A stretch of DNA of 64,000 nt. Origin: Malurus cyaneus samueli. Taxonomy: Eukaryota > Chordata > Aves > Passeriformes > Maluridae. Positions 49,901 to 60,241 of this stretch are shown here, piece after piece. The stretch spans positions 32,656,579 to 32,720,578 of the forward strand of contig CM019220.1 in the NCBI GenBank assembly GCA_009741485.1, given 5' to 3'. Below the pieces are notes generated by a model. That model worked only from the letters and a program-made list of their open reading frames with translations. It did not search any database and had not been told where the DNA came from. A program made the translations under genes and the position numbers. Position 1 is the first letter of the stretch, and each line of letters starts with the position of its first letter.

Positions 49901-52229
49901 GTCAAAAAAATTCCTGAATTTCAGGTGAGGTAATGTGAAAGTCCTGACACCTGCTACAATGAATCACCATGGAGCATCAGAGAGTCCATAGGCTGTTTAC
50001 AAACCTTCTAAAAATAGAACTGCAGAACAACTGTATATGAACTCACAGTAAGAGATACTATTAAAAAACAAAATAGAGCAGGGAAAATAAAGTGATGGTG
50101 AAAAGGCAAAGTTATTCAAGCACAACCTAATTTCAAAAATTCAAAAGTTCATTATACAATGAGCAGAATGCATCATGATTGTAACTTGTTTTTATCAGGC
50201 TCCACTCAGACCTGCAGCTTGTTTACACCTACAGTGTACACTCCCACCTGCTTAGAAATTCAATAGACTGAACACATCCTATTAGCACTTAGTGAGAACA
50301 AAGAACTGCTAAAATAGAGGCAATTACCCTTGAAGAACAACACAATGGCTGAGATTAGATGAACTCTGAAGAAATGTTCTGGCAGTTACATAAGAGGAGC
50401 ACTAGAGGAGATCAAGTTTTTTTTGTGTGGCCCATATCAAGATGAAAGAGCTGGTGAAATGTGTGGTATCCAGTAGTTTGAACATCCTGAAAGCTGCACA
50501 TGTTAAATTTAAAAGGAGCTTGGATTTCATTAGTAGAGAGGAATACCATGCCTGCCACACACCAGCATTCAAAAGGGATCAAACTCATGGTGAGACAGAA
50601 ATTATCACTATTCAGTAACATTGAGATTGCACCATATAACTAAAACAAAACACCATGTTATCTAGTAGCAAGGGTGTTTTGGTTTGCTTTTTTTAATTAA
50701 CAGCTGCAATTGCTAGGCTCAAATTTCCTACAGGAATGCTCTACAAAATACCTTTATAACACTTCTTCATGGCATCACTTTTAAGGTGCTGTTTGGCCCC
50801 TCATTTCATCCTTATCATAGTTTTCCAAGGTGTAGAATTAATAAAAGAGGAAGAAATCTAGGACAACACTTTTATACATAATTTAATGTTTTCACAAACT
50901 ATCTTAGTATTCTCACCCTCAGCTTCAAATAGATGCACTGTCTGTCTGCAAGTTACAAGCATACATCTTTAATATACAAGAGGCCTTGGAGTGAAGTACC
51001 TATACACAAAGTTCTTACTGAGGAAATCCATCTGTGGCACTGTAGAAACATGAATTTTTACTTCTTTAGATCCTTCAGCTTGGCTCAAGTAATCTACTGT
51101 CCATTTGGTGGTGCAAGTGCCCAGTTCCAGTCCTGTCAGCACTACTGGCTTTCTCTAAGGAACAACAACAAAAGCAAATTCAGTGGTGAAATGATCATCG
51201 CATCCAGTGGGAAAAAAACCCCAGAATTTCTCAAATTACACCCATGCAAACAAGTCAGCTGAATGCCAGGAGCCACTACACCATCAGAATTAATCTGTTC
51301 ACAAACAATCAGAATGAAATGCTGAATGTTGAAACAAAATGCAGTAAATCATGCAACTCTTTCTCTATTACTTATGCCTTTTTTCCTAATTGGGTAAGGA
51401 AGGATATGGAGAGGCAAAGACAATTATAGCCCACACTTTGTGCTGGGGCCATTGAGGAATCCAGACTAAGTAATGGATTTAATCTTTCTAGCCAGAGCTT
51501 AGCAGAAAACATGCAAAAGCCTACACAGTTAAAGTGCAGACTGTGAGCTGTGGTGACACTGTTACGTTCTCATGAGAAAAACTCCTTTCACCTCTATCAA
51601 CATTTCTTGCTGCTCACAGCCACGAACAAGTTTGATCCAGGCACACACAAAAAGGAGAAAGAAACTTTTGCTTTTGATTGGGACACGGGGGTGGGAGGGG
51701 GGAAATAAACCAAGAGGTGACAAAGCAACAAAACTAACGATCACACTTCTTAAACACTGCCGAAGGAAATGGATTCTTAAGAGATCAGCTGTTAAGGAGC
51801 TGTTAAGGAGCTTCCCAGGATCTATTCCCCTCAGTGGACCAGGGCACCTCTCCGGGTACACAAAAATCCAGACCCTGTGATTTGCCCACCGAGGAGGGGT
51901 CCGCGGACACCTCCTGCCTTGCCCTGTGTCCCCATGGACAGCCACCCGCCCCGGCGGTGCCGTACCCGCGGGTAGATGTCCCGCAGGAAGCGCTCCCGCG
52001 TCACCCCGTGCAGCCGCTCCACGGGCACCGCCGCCCGCTCCCGCCGCTCCAGCAGGGCACCGCCGGCTGCTCGGCCGCTCCACGGGCACCGCCGCCCCTC
52101 CCGCCGCTCCACGGGCACCGCCGCCCCTCCGCCGCTCCATGCGTGGCACCGCCTCCGCTCCGCCGCTCCACGGGCACCGCCGCCCGCTCCCCCGCTCCAC
52201 GGCACCGCCGCCCGCTCCCGCCGCTCCAT
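43920..52229 (-). CDS. TYW5: TYW5, tRNA-Phe yW hydroxylase (JmjC dioxygenase), eight exons
   Basis: TYW5 hydroxylates the wybutosine side chain at position 37 of tRNA-Phe, using Fe(II), O2 and 2-oxoglutarate. Exons, 5' to 3': 1, up to 51,966; 2, 51,154-51,000 (RKPVVLTG...NFVY); 3, 48,913-48,844 ([12 protein letters not shown]); 4, 48,071-48,027 ([15 protein letters not shown]); 5, 47,580-47,443 (DIADIRKQF...LWTHYD); 6, 46,516-46,429 ([15 protein letters not shown]); 7, 45,975-45,859 (GTKSEVLD...DVLFIP); 8, 44,176-43,920 ([13 protein letters not shown] to stop). All junctions have AG/GT and consistent phase. Exons 2-8 give 289 residues. The iron ligands are visible: HxD in THYD (47,443-47,451) and the distal His in LWFHN (44,163-44,165). 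It is head-to-head with MAIP1. The start shown is the nearest ATG in frame with exon 2; see exon 1. Confidence 0.95.
47111..47132 (+). repeat. A-run of 22 bases in a TYW5 intron
   Basis: Uninterrupted A-run on the plus strand between TYW5 exons 5 and 6. No retroposon body was identified. Confidence 0.9.
49152..49255 (-). repeat. CR1 LINE 3' end in TYW5 intron 2
   Basis: GGCTGGAAGACACCTCTGGA followed by GATCCTCCAGTCCAACTCCC is the reverse of the CR1 3' signature. It is a short 5'-truncated piece and lies sense with TYW5. Confidence 0.75.
51966..52229 (-). CDS. TYW5: TYW5 exon 1, expanded by a coding minisatellite
   Basis: The exon ends [21 protein letters not shown] before the donor GTACGG (51,965). 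In phase 0 it joins RKPVVL of exon 2, matching the mammalian LEGVSREQF...YP-RKPLVL. Upstream, instead of a short N-terminus, come repeats of a decapeptide like ERREQPAVPV, which echo the real VPVER just before LHGV. The nearest ATG in frame is 52,229-52,227 (88 codons to the donor). The ATG with the best claim to be ancestral, at 52,536-52,534, is out of frame because several repeat units are 28, 29, 31 or 35 bp. An ancestral exon of about 29 codons starting [16 protein letters not shown] is my inference. Confidence 0.7.
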
Positions 52230-52561
52230 GGCTGTGGGCACCGCCGGCTGCTCCCGCCGCTCCACGGCCCCGCCGGCTGCTCCGGCGCTCCACGGGCACG
52301 CCGCCCGCTCCCGCCGCTCCACGGGCACCGCCGGCTGCTCCCGCCGCTCCATGGCCACGGCCCCGCCGGCTGCTCCGGCCGCTCCACGGGCACCGCCGCC
52401 CGTCCCGCCGCTCCACGGGCACCGCCGGCTGCTCCCGCCGCTCCACGGCCCCCGTCGCCTGCTCCCTCCGCTCCACAGGCACCGCCGCCCGCTCCCGCCG
52501 CTCCACGGGCACCGCCGCCTGCTCCCGCCGCTCCATGGCTGTGGGCACCGCCTCCGCCCCG
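52014..52561. repeat. GC-rich minisatellite, ~30-bp unit, about 18 copies
   Basis: The plus-strand unit is CCGCTCCACGGGCACCGCCG followed by CCCGCTCCCG, with a GGCTGCTCCCG variant. I count about 18 units of 28-36 bp. The five nearest the MAIP1 side are 30 bp except the outermost; units in the middle are often 28, 29 or 31 bp. Three units (52,222, 52,345 and 52,529 areas) carry CCATGG in place of CCACGG, with a longer spacer. On the minus strand the unit encodes the TYW5-like VPVERRE. The array ends exactly where unique exon 1 sequence (LHGVTRERF) begins, so it grew from the TYW5 N-terminal codons and start-codon context. Confidence 0.9.
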
Positions 52562-52628
52562 CCGCTTCCCCCGGAAAGCAGAGCCGCGCACCAGCGTTCC
52601 GCCTCTCCCTCTGGGAGCCCGCGGATGA

Positions 52629-53098
52629 TGGAATTATTTGGGTTGGAACGGATCTCTGGAGACCATCGAGACGAACCCCCTATCAAGGCAGGGTGACACC
52701 AGGAACGCGTCCGGGTGGGGTTTGAATGTTTGCAGAGAGCGAGACTCCATGACCTCCCTGGACAGCGCGTTCCAGTGCTCTGCCACCCTCAGGGCTGGAA
52801 CTTGTTGTGGTTTCGTTTATGGCCATTGCTCCTCGCCAGTCACCGAGCACCACTGAGAAGTGTCTGGCAGCAGCCCCTTGGCACCCGCTTTTGAAGAATT
52901 TATATCCATTCACGAGATCCTCTCCTCATCTTCTCCACACTGAACAGGCCCAGCTCCGCGGTCTCTCTTCATAAGCTCTTCATCATCTTTGTGGCATCCG
53001 CTGCACTCTCTCCCGTAGCTCCTTGTCTCTCTGACACTGAGGAGCCCAGAACTGGACACCGTACCCCAGACGCGGCTCCCCAGGGCCGAGCACAGGTG
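52629..53098 (-). repeat. CR1 LINE fragment between the TYW5 and MAIP1 starts
   Basis: It opens GGAATTATTTGGGTTGGAAC and continues GGATCTCTGGAGACCATCG, TCCATGACCTCCCTGGACAG, CTCCTCGCCAGTCACCGAGC, GATCCTCTCCTCATCTTCTC and CCCAGAACTGGACACCGTAC, all reverse CR1. It is GC-richer than other copies in the window, in keeping with its CpG-island position. It leaves only about 115 bp before the MAIP1 start and about 90 bp before the outermost TYW5 ATG. Confidence 0.88.
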
Positions 53099-53213
53099 AC
53101 CGGGTCCCAAATTCCCTGAAGCGGCGCGCTCCGAGCCGCACCGGAACCGGAGGGGCGCAGTGGTGTTTCCGCGGGGCGGCAGTTGAGGGCGGACGGGGGG
53201 CGGGGCAGGGCCC
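53099..53213 (+). promoter_or_regulatory. MAIP1 proximal promoter
   Basis: The short GC-rich stretch between the CR1 and the MAIP1 ATG contains an ETS core (CCGGAA, 53,141-53,146) and a GC box (GGGGGGCGGGGCA, about 53,195-53,207). No TATA box is visible. Function is inferred from position and motifs. Confidence 0.55.
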
Positions 53214-53527
53214 ATGATGGCGCTGCGCTGTGTGGCTCCGGGCCGTGTCCGCTGGCTGGCCCGGGCGCTGGCGGGCCCTGCCGGCTCCTGCCGCCGAACG
53301 CAGCCGCACCGGGCCCGCTGTGCCCCGCCCGCGCCCGTCCTGCCCAGCCCAGCGCTCGGCTCGCCAGCACCGCCGGACCTGGCACCGAGGGCCCTCAGCG
53401 ACGCGTGGTGGTAGTGAAGATCACCAGCCCCATCGCCTGGCTCCGCAGCCGCTTCTACTACCTGCTCATCCGCCTCTACTTCGACCAGGAATTCAGCATC
53501 GAGGAGTTCACGCGGGGGGCCAAGCAG
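53214..53527 (+). CDS. MAIP1: MAIP1 exon 1, mitochondrial presequence with apparent frameshift
   Basis: Tandem ATGs at 53,214 and 53,217 begin [20 protein letters not shown], an arginine-rich, acid-free mitochondrial targeting sequence. That frame hits TAG at 53,412. The conserved body ([20 protein letters not shown], then [21 protein letters not shown] to the donor at 53,528) lies in another frame, with no ATG upstream in it. One missing base (or two extra) between 53,220 and about 53,410 would restore continuity. Because the body is intact and conserved, a sequence error or an undetected short intron is likelier than gene death. Confidence 0.75.
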
Positions 53528-56500
53528 GTGAGGGGGCCTGGGGCGAGGAGAGCGGCCGACCTGAGGGGAAAGATCCTGCTGAACCTCCTCAGGGCTGCCG
53601 ATGCCCGCGGTTATTTTCATGGAATTATAGAAACAGTTAGGCTGGAAAAGACCTCGGAGTTAGTCACAGATTCACAGGATAAGTGAGGTGGGAAGAGACC
53701 ACAATGAGGTGGGAAGAGACCACAGTGGGTGTCATCTGTTCCAACCTCCCTACTCAAGCAGGGCTATCCTAGAGCACAGTAAAGACTTTTTTCTTTATGT
53801 TCAGGTGGAAATTCTGTGCATCAGTTTCTGCCCGTTGCCTTTTATTCTATTACTTGGCACCATCGAGCAGAACCTGGTCCATCCTCTTGGCACTCCTCCA
53901 CTTTAGATATTTGTACACATTGATGAGATCTCTCTCAGTCGTCTCTTCTCAAAAATGAGCAAGTTCAGTGCCATAAGCTTTTCCTCTAAGAGAGATGCTG
54001 CAGTCCTCCAGTCCTTGCTGCTGGACCTGCTCCAGGAGCTCCATGTGTGTGTTGTACATTGAATCCAACCTGTGACCAAACACCACTTTGTCAACCGGTT
54101 TCTGGCATCCGTGTCACATCCAGTCTTTCTTTAAACACCTCCAGGGATGATAGCTCCACCACTTCCCTGGCCAGCTCATTCCAATGTTTAACAGCCCTTT
54201 CTATAAAGAAACTCCTCCTGATGTACAGCCTGATGTTCCTATGTGTGGATGTTGCAGCGCTCCTGTCTATAAAACACACGGAGTTCCCCACTGCTGGCTC
54301 CAAGGATCACACTTTTGGTGGAGTGTTATAGGCAGAGATGTGCTTTTCTTCAGGAACTTCTTGTTTTCTTTCCCTGGATTCTACAGTTAAAATGAACTGG
54401 TCAAGCCATCCCCCAAAACATTGTGAAATAGTGTGAAGTTATAGAGATCTTAAGGAGAATTGTATCTCCTCCTAGCAGGTTTTCCTGAAATGATAAAGCT
54501 CAGGCAGGCATAGAGCTGGTGTATATATTTGTAGAGCTGGTGTATATATTTGTTTCTCCAAATTTATGATCCCAATAAGTTTTGTCAACAGAGTGTGTCA
54601 AAGAGGTAATTATCTCAAAGCTAGTCATGTAAAAATTGCAGATATCTGTTGAGAAACTTTTTATAATTATATACACTTTTAACAAAACAAACTGCTCAGA
54701 ACAACAAATCGGGACAGAATAAGATAAATTCAAGAGAGGAAAAAACCTACAACTTACAACAAATAATTTACCATATGTACAGAACCACCTGTTGTACTTT
54801 GGCCTGGTTTTTTTTTTTGGGGTTTTGTTTGTTTGTTTTTACTTGCTGTAGAGTCCTAAATACACTGTCGTTCACAAGTGCAATGCTTGAATATATAGAG
54901 GCATAATTATTTGTAAATATACTGGTAAAATTGAGGGGGGAAAGTGGAGTTGAGGTTCCTGAAATTTAGAGATTTCTAAAGAAAATGTCGATATTGCAGC
55001 ATCAGTTTTGACTGAAACCAAAAGATGAGTTGGAAATGAGGGCAGGGGAACAAAATATTTATAAGGAAGGACAGACTATTGGAATTATCAAAAGAGTAAA
55101 AACAACATGCAAAGTACTGCAAAGTTGTTTTTTTCTTTTTTAAAATTTTTATTTATCTAGTCAACTATGAATTCAGCATTGATATTTTAAATGAGAGGTT
55201 GAAAAGAAATCGTATGTTTTTATCAGTTCATGAAATCACTATTTTGATGCTGGAGGGCTTACATTTCAATGGTGAAACCCTCTGCAAATACTGAAATCTT
55301 AAATCATGGAATATTTGGGTAGCTTGTCAAATAATGATGGATTTGTGTGAAAAATAAGCCTGCTTAGAGTTACTTGTTCACGTATTTCTTTTTTTTTTTG
55401 TAGGCCTTTTCTGTTGTTTCAAAGCTGCTGTCTCAGCGTAAACTTGACATGTTGGAAGGACTTGTATCAGCAGAGGTAAATGCTTTCCATCTCCTATTCT
55501 AGCAATTGATTGTCTGTTATAAAGGAATGTGGATGCATTCAGCCTGTCATTATCTACAGGTTGCCACTTTGGCTTAATTTGGGAAAAACAGTGTAATGCA
55601 AAACAGGGCATTTGTTCATCCTGCAGCTTTTTTATGTTTAATTTCAAGGCATGAAACCTAATTCAAAGTTACTGTATTTGAAACAAAATAACATATTTTA
55701 GCTGTTGATCATAAGGACCAAATGCCAGAAAGATTGCTGGTGTACCAGGAAGGATAGAAATGCAGCAGGCTTTGGATTGCAGGTGGAATTGTGTGTCTCC
55801 AGGTGTAGGCAGGTGGCTGAAGCTGACTCAGTCTGTGCACTGGAATTCAGGTGAAGAAAGGAACTGGTTTGTGCTTCTCCCTGCTGCACTGATGCAGTAT
55901 CACCCCCATCAGATCTTATATCTGATTACCAGTTTTGGCTGGACGGCCTCAGTCTTGTGTCACAGTCTCAGGGATATGAGTGACCTGGTTAAACATCAGT
56001 GCTGTATTTTCTGTGTTTATGAATTTTTAATTGCTGAAGTTGTCTTGGCCTTCCCAGGGCATGGAGGTAGCAGATGCTTCAGAGTCAAGTGGAGGAGACA
56101 CTCCAGGTCTGTCTCTGCCTTGTTACAGGATGTCAGCGTGGCCTGTCCTATTGCCACCCATGCCTTTGCAGCAAAAACTCTGATGCTGTTCTAGTGCATC
56201 CCCTCTGAACAATCTTGCCTCCTCTCTCTGAACAGAGATAGCAATAAAACGTGAGTTTGTTTCTTGCAGTTGTTTCGAAAGGGCTTCTGCTCTGCTTCCT
56301 CTTGAAAGAACTTCTTCTGGTCGTTGTAAATTTTTCAGGTTTACATTGATGCAGAGACTTCGTGTAAGCCAAGGATATAGTAGCTGAGGCTGTGCTCCAA
56401 CACTACTTTGTCAATTTTTTGACCTGTGAATTTTGTACTTGCAAAATGTACTAGAATCCAATGTCTCCTTGTGAAGATTGCCTCTTGCTTCCATGTAACC

Positions 56501-59500
56501 TCTGAATTTGTTTGTTATTCAAAAATGATAAGTCGGGTTAGAGTAAAAAATGATCCTTCCTTGACTTTCTCCTGTGGTATTTGAGGTGCTACCTCTGTGC
56601 AGTTTGTGCACCCCACCATCTTCTACTTAACACAGCTGTGTGGATCATAGGGCACTCAGATCAAATGGGTGTGAGTTTCAAATGGAAATTAATTTACCAA
56701 GGGAACGATTTTTCAGTCTGTTGTGGTTTGCAAGTGTTTACATTTTTTCTAAATGGAGTGTGGATCACAAAATGGCAAAGATAAACTTAGTAGTAATGAA
56801 ACTGTTTTTCAAAGAAATTTATGAAAGATAACTGAGAAATAATTGAATCAAAAGCTCAGGAACCTCCACATTTCAGTAAGAAATCAGTGGTGAGAAGGCA
56901 GCGTGTTTTTGTGGGAGTTTCTCTGGGGTGTTCTGGGCTAACATGGCTTGTATTGCAGCTGCTGTTTTCTAAACATTTTTTAAGATACTCGGTTTTCATT
57001 TGTTTTGAGCAGTAAATGGACCTTCTTCAGTGCTGCTGAATTAGGGTTTAGGAATGCCCAAACTTGCCAGTGCTTTTTCACTTTAGCTGTTATATATGTT
57101 AGACAAGTGCTTTAGCAATACAGCTCATTGTATTAACTATGGTAGAAATAGATTGTTACTTAATTTCCTATTGAAAAAACTAAGTGACAGTTTTTCTGAA
57201 TTTAGGTGCTTCAGGTGCTGAAGGAAAAGATTTCTTTGCTCCCTGACAGCCACAGGGATGCTTTAGCAGCTGACATTGATTCAATCATGTACACAACAGA
57301 AGGAGATGTTCGCATTTACTATGATGATGATGGTATGTGTAGAATCCTAAAACATTTCAGCAATGAGAGTCTTACTTCCTGGGTTTGCTACTCAAAAGGC
57401 ATTTTCCTTACAGATGTGGTTTTGTGTACTGTTTCTCATTCCTTTTTTCTCTGTAATTCATCTATATGAAATGTCTTGATTTTCTTGTAAACTAGAATCA
57501 GAAATTATTGTTAATACATCAGGGTATTGTTTTGATTTCTGTTTGGGTTTTGCTTATTCTTCTTCTTTTGTACAGAATTTTGTGTTATTAGTCCTCAGCA
57601 ATCTGACACTGCTCAAAAACAATTATTCTAATATATGCTGAAAGCTGTTTGCTCTAACAGTGAAAATAGTGAAGCCTGGATAATGAACTAAATTTTGCTG
57701 GTTTACTCTTTCTATCATAAAATATACCTTGTTGTAGGACTCCCTGATTGTTTTGGGTTTTTTTAAGTGATGAGCTCAGGGAAGTTTTTCTTTTGATTGC
57801 ATACCAGCATTGTGTGCTTTGTTTACCATCAGACATGGTGCAGGATGATATGTAGTTTAACCCTGGGTCCTCAGTTGAGCATTTCAAATTGTCAGACCCA
57901 GTAAGCTTTTTTTCCTGGTTTGGGAAGTAGAAATCTTTTTCTTTCACTCTTAGATTGCTCCCATGTTTGAACTACTCTGCATACTTTTGTCATATCAGTA
58001 GCTAGATTTGGACTTTGTGGGAACCAACTTTTTTTCATACGGTTTCATTATGTACAATGTCATGCCTCACTCATGATAAAATACATATTTTTAATGTAAC
58101 ATACAGAGTATGTTTTTATGGGTGTTAAACCACATGAGTATGGCTTTAAATAGTTTTATCACTCATTATTCTATCCTGTATTCTTTATGGCTGAAGTCAG
58201 CTGTCCTTCCAGGATCTCAGTGGATCTAGGTAGCAAATAGGAGTATTTAACCAATAAGAAACATGAAATCTAGCATATGCTTTGATTTATTTCCAACAGG
58301 AAGAAAGTTTGTTAGCATCCTGATGTGCTTCTGGTATCTGAATGGTGCTAATCTACCTGATGACGTACCAGGTGAAGCCAAAGTCTTCCAGATTGTGTTT
58401 GGAGATGAAAACACAAAAGAAAAGAAACATCTTTTAACAGCCAACTATGAGTAAGTTTACTTGTCCCTTTCTTTTCCCATGTCCATGGGGTGCCTGTGTG
58501 GTAAGGAGTTCTGCAAGCACTCCCACTGTGCCAGTGCTGAAACCCAGTGGATCTTCATTTACCTTGATTCTTTCTAATCTAAATTAAGTTTTGTCCAACT
58601 TTCCATTTTTGATTTTAGGCCAAATTTTTTAAATACCCTTAAGTCATGTTATTTTCTTGCTTCTGAGTTGACAGTAATGGGAGCTCTTTTTCTGTCAGGA
58701 AGAGCAGTATTTGGAGTACTTAGTGAGGTTTCTGATCCTCAAGGTGCACATTAGGAAGATGGGTTTTCATAGGAATGTTTATAAATAATGGCTGTGTTGA
58801 TGTACTGATGTCAGAGCAGTGCAGAAAATACCTACACAGTTGGCAAAATATATTGAAAATAAAATTCTCAGAAGCTGGGAGAAGTGAGGATTTTTGTGTG
58901 ATAAATGCAGTACGATTGGATTTCCAGACCCACATTTGAAATTGGAAATATGGGGTCTAGATGATGAGAAGCTCTGAAACAAAGGTAACACTCATGAGAA
59001 CACCCCACTTTGCCTGGATGGATTTTTGTGGATCCATTCCTTAGCTGAATTCAGCATCTTCCTTTGAGTTGGAGGCTTCTGAGGTTCCATTAACCTTGAG
59101 AGCCTTCCATTAAAGTCTAGATATCTTCCCAATTCCCAGCAGAGACATCTTTGCAAGTGTGCATTTCTTACTCTAAGCACAAATGGGCAAAGACACTACA
59201 GGCTTTGGAAGGGCCAGTGTTAATTATTTGGGTGTCTGAAGAAGACACTTCACAGGAATGTATTTGCACATGATTGCAAAGCAGTGATATTCTATTGCCT
59301 TCATCCAGGACAAGTAGGTTATTTGAGAATGTGAGTATTCACCTTGAAGCTCAGACTTACCTTTATTTAAGGGAGACTCAGTACTGCTGTTAACTTGATC
59401 TCTGATGTAGTTCTAAAAGTATATTACTTTTTAAACTAGAGTTCATTAAAAATGAAAATTTTCAAGTAAAATGTGGAGCACATGATTTCCCTCGCATACT

Positions 59501-59924
59501 GCCCCATTATACGAAACCCTTTATTTACAGATCAAGATCTTCCATAAAGCTTTATTCATATTCCTGCTGTGAAAACTTGAATGCTTTCTTGTATCAGGGT
59601 CTTTACTGTTGCTGCTTGATCCCATCTGTGGGATCTGAACCAAAATACTCTGAAGTCAGTGCATTTTGTTTCTTACTATGGAAATAATTTTTATCTTCTA
59701 TTTTGGGGCATAAACTTTAAAGTTTAAGTAGTTTGTACAGGAATAAGTTTGAAGTTAAATATTTCGTCATTATTTCTTGTATTAGTAGCTCCTTAAGATC
59801 AAATAAATTTTTACAACTCTTCACTTACTGTCTTTATTTTTTCAGGTTCCAAAGGGAGTTTACAGAAGGAGCAAAACCAGACTGGACTATTACACGGCTT
59901 GAACATCCAAGGATATTAGAATAA
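53214..59924 (+). CDS. MAIP1: MAIP1, matrix AAA peptidase-interacting protein 1, five exons
   Basis: MAIP1 (formerly C2orf47) is a mitochondrial matrix/inner-membrane protein that binds the m-AAA protease AFG3L2 and helps EMRE assemble into the calcium uniporter. Exons: 1, 53,214-53,527; 2, 55,404-55,475 ([20 protein letters not shown]); 3, 57,206-57,332 ([13 protein letters not shown]...YYDDD); 4, 58,300-58,450 ([19 protein letters not shown]); 5, 59,846-59,924 ([13 protein letters not shown]...RILE, stop TAA). All junctions are AG/GT and in phase from exon 2 on. The folded part is a Tim44-like domain. Exons 2-5 give 142 residues and the total is about 245 against 291 in human. The frame breaks inside exon 1. 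Confidence 0.95.
53621..54046 (-). repeat. Two adjoining CR1 3' fragments in MAIP1 intron 1
   Basis: A short CR1 tail (GGAATTATAGAAACAGTTAG, 53,621-53,667) abuts a second, longer CR1. The second starts ACAGATTCACAGGATAAG and runs through GGTGGAAATTCTGTGCATCA, CACATTGATGAGATCTCTCT and CTCCAGGAGCTCCATGTGTG. Both are reverse on the plus strand. The second contains a 21-bp tandem duplication at 53,684-53,725. Confidence 0.8.
53684..53725 (+). repeat. 21-bp tandem duplication inside CR1
   Basis: TGAGGTGGGAAGAGACCACA plus A or G occurs twice in direct succession (53,684-53,704 and 53,705-53,725), differing only in the last base. Confidence 0.9.
54055..54290 (-). repeat. Third CR1 fragment in MAIP1 intron 1
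   Basis: From AACACCTCCAGGGATGATAG through CTCCACCACTTCCCTGGCCA and CATTCCAATGTTTAACAGCC this is reverse CR1 of a different segment from the preceding copy, so it is an independent insertion beside or into it. Confidence 0.8.
54511..54552 (+). repeat. Perfect 21-bp tandem duplication in MAIP1 intron 1
   Basis: TAGAGCTGGTGTATATATTT+G is present twice without mismatch (54,511-54,531 and 54,532-54,552). Confidence 0.9.
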
Positions 59925-60235
59925 ATGCCTTCTACAGACTTTTTACCTACCATTGTAATTGTTCTGATCTCAAAAATATCAGGCTTTTTTGAGTCTTTTT
60001 TTCCCTTCCTGCCCTTTCCTCCAAAAGAGGACGAATTTTCTATGTATGATTTCCAGAAATTCTTAGGCTTGCACTGTGCTGCTGCATTACAACAAAGCCT
60101 TTTCCCTGGAGCAGGCTGGTAGAAATTTAATTGGTTCTGATGCTCATCCAAGGCATTTAGACAGCACAGTTTCATTCAGAAGCTGTTCAGATATGTCAGT
60201 TTCTTACATTCTGAGAAGAAATGGTACTATTTGAA

Positions 60236-60241
60236 AATAAA
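60236..60241 (+). promoter_or_regulatory. MAIP1 polyadenylation signal (AATAAA)
   Basis: First AATAAA after the MAIP1 stop, 312 bases downstream, followed by a T-rich stretch at 60,280-60,300 that could be the downstream element. Confidence 0.65.

Noticed and set aside
51562..52725. Very long GC-rich open frames (up to ~370 codons) on both strands
   Set aside because: They arise because the minisatellite is GC-rich with no stop codons in any frame. Only the minus frame ending at the TYW5 exon 1 donor has homology support.
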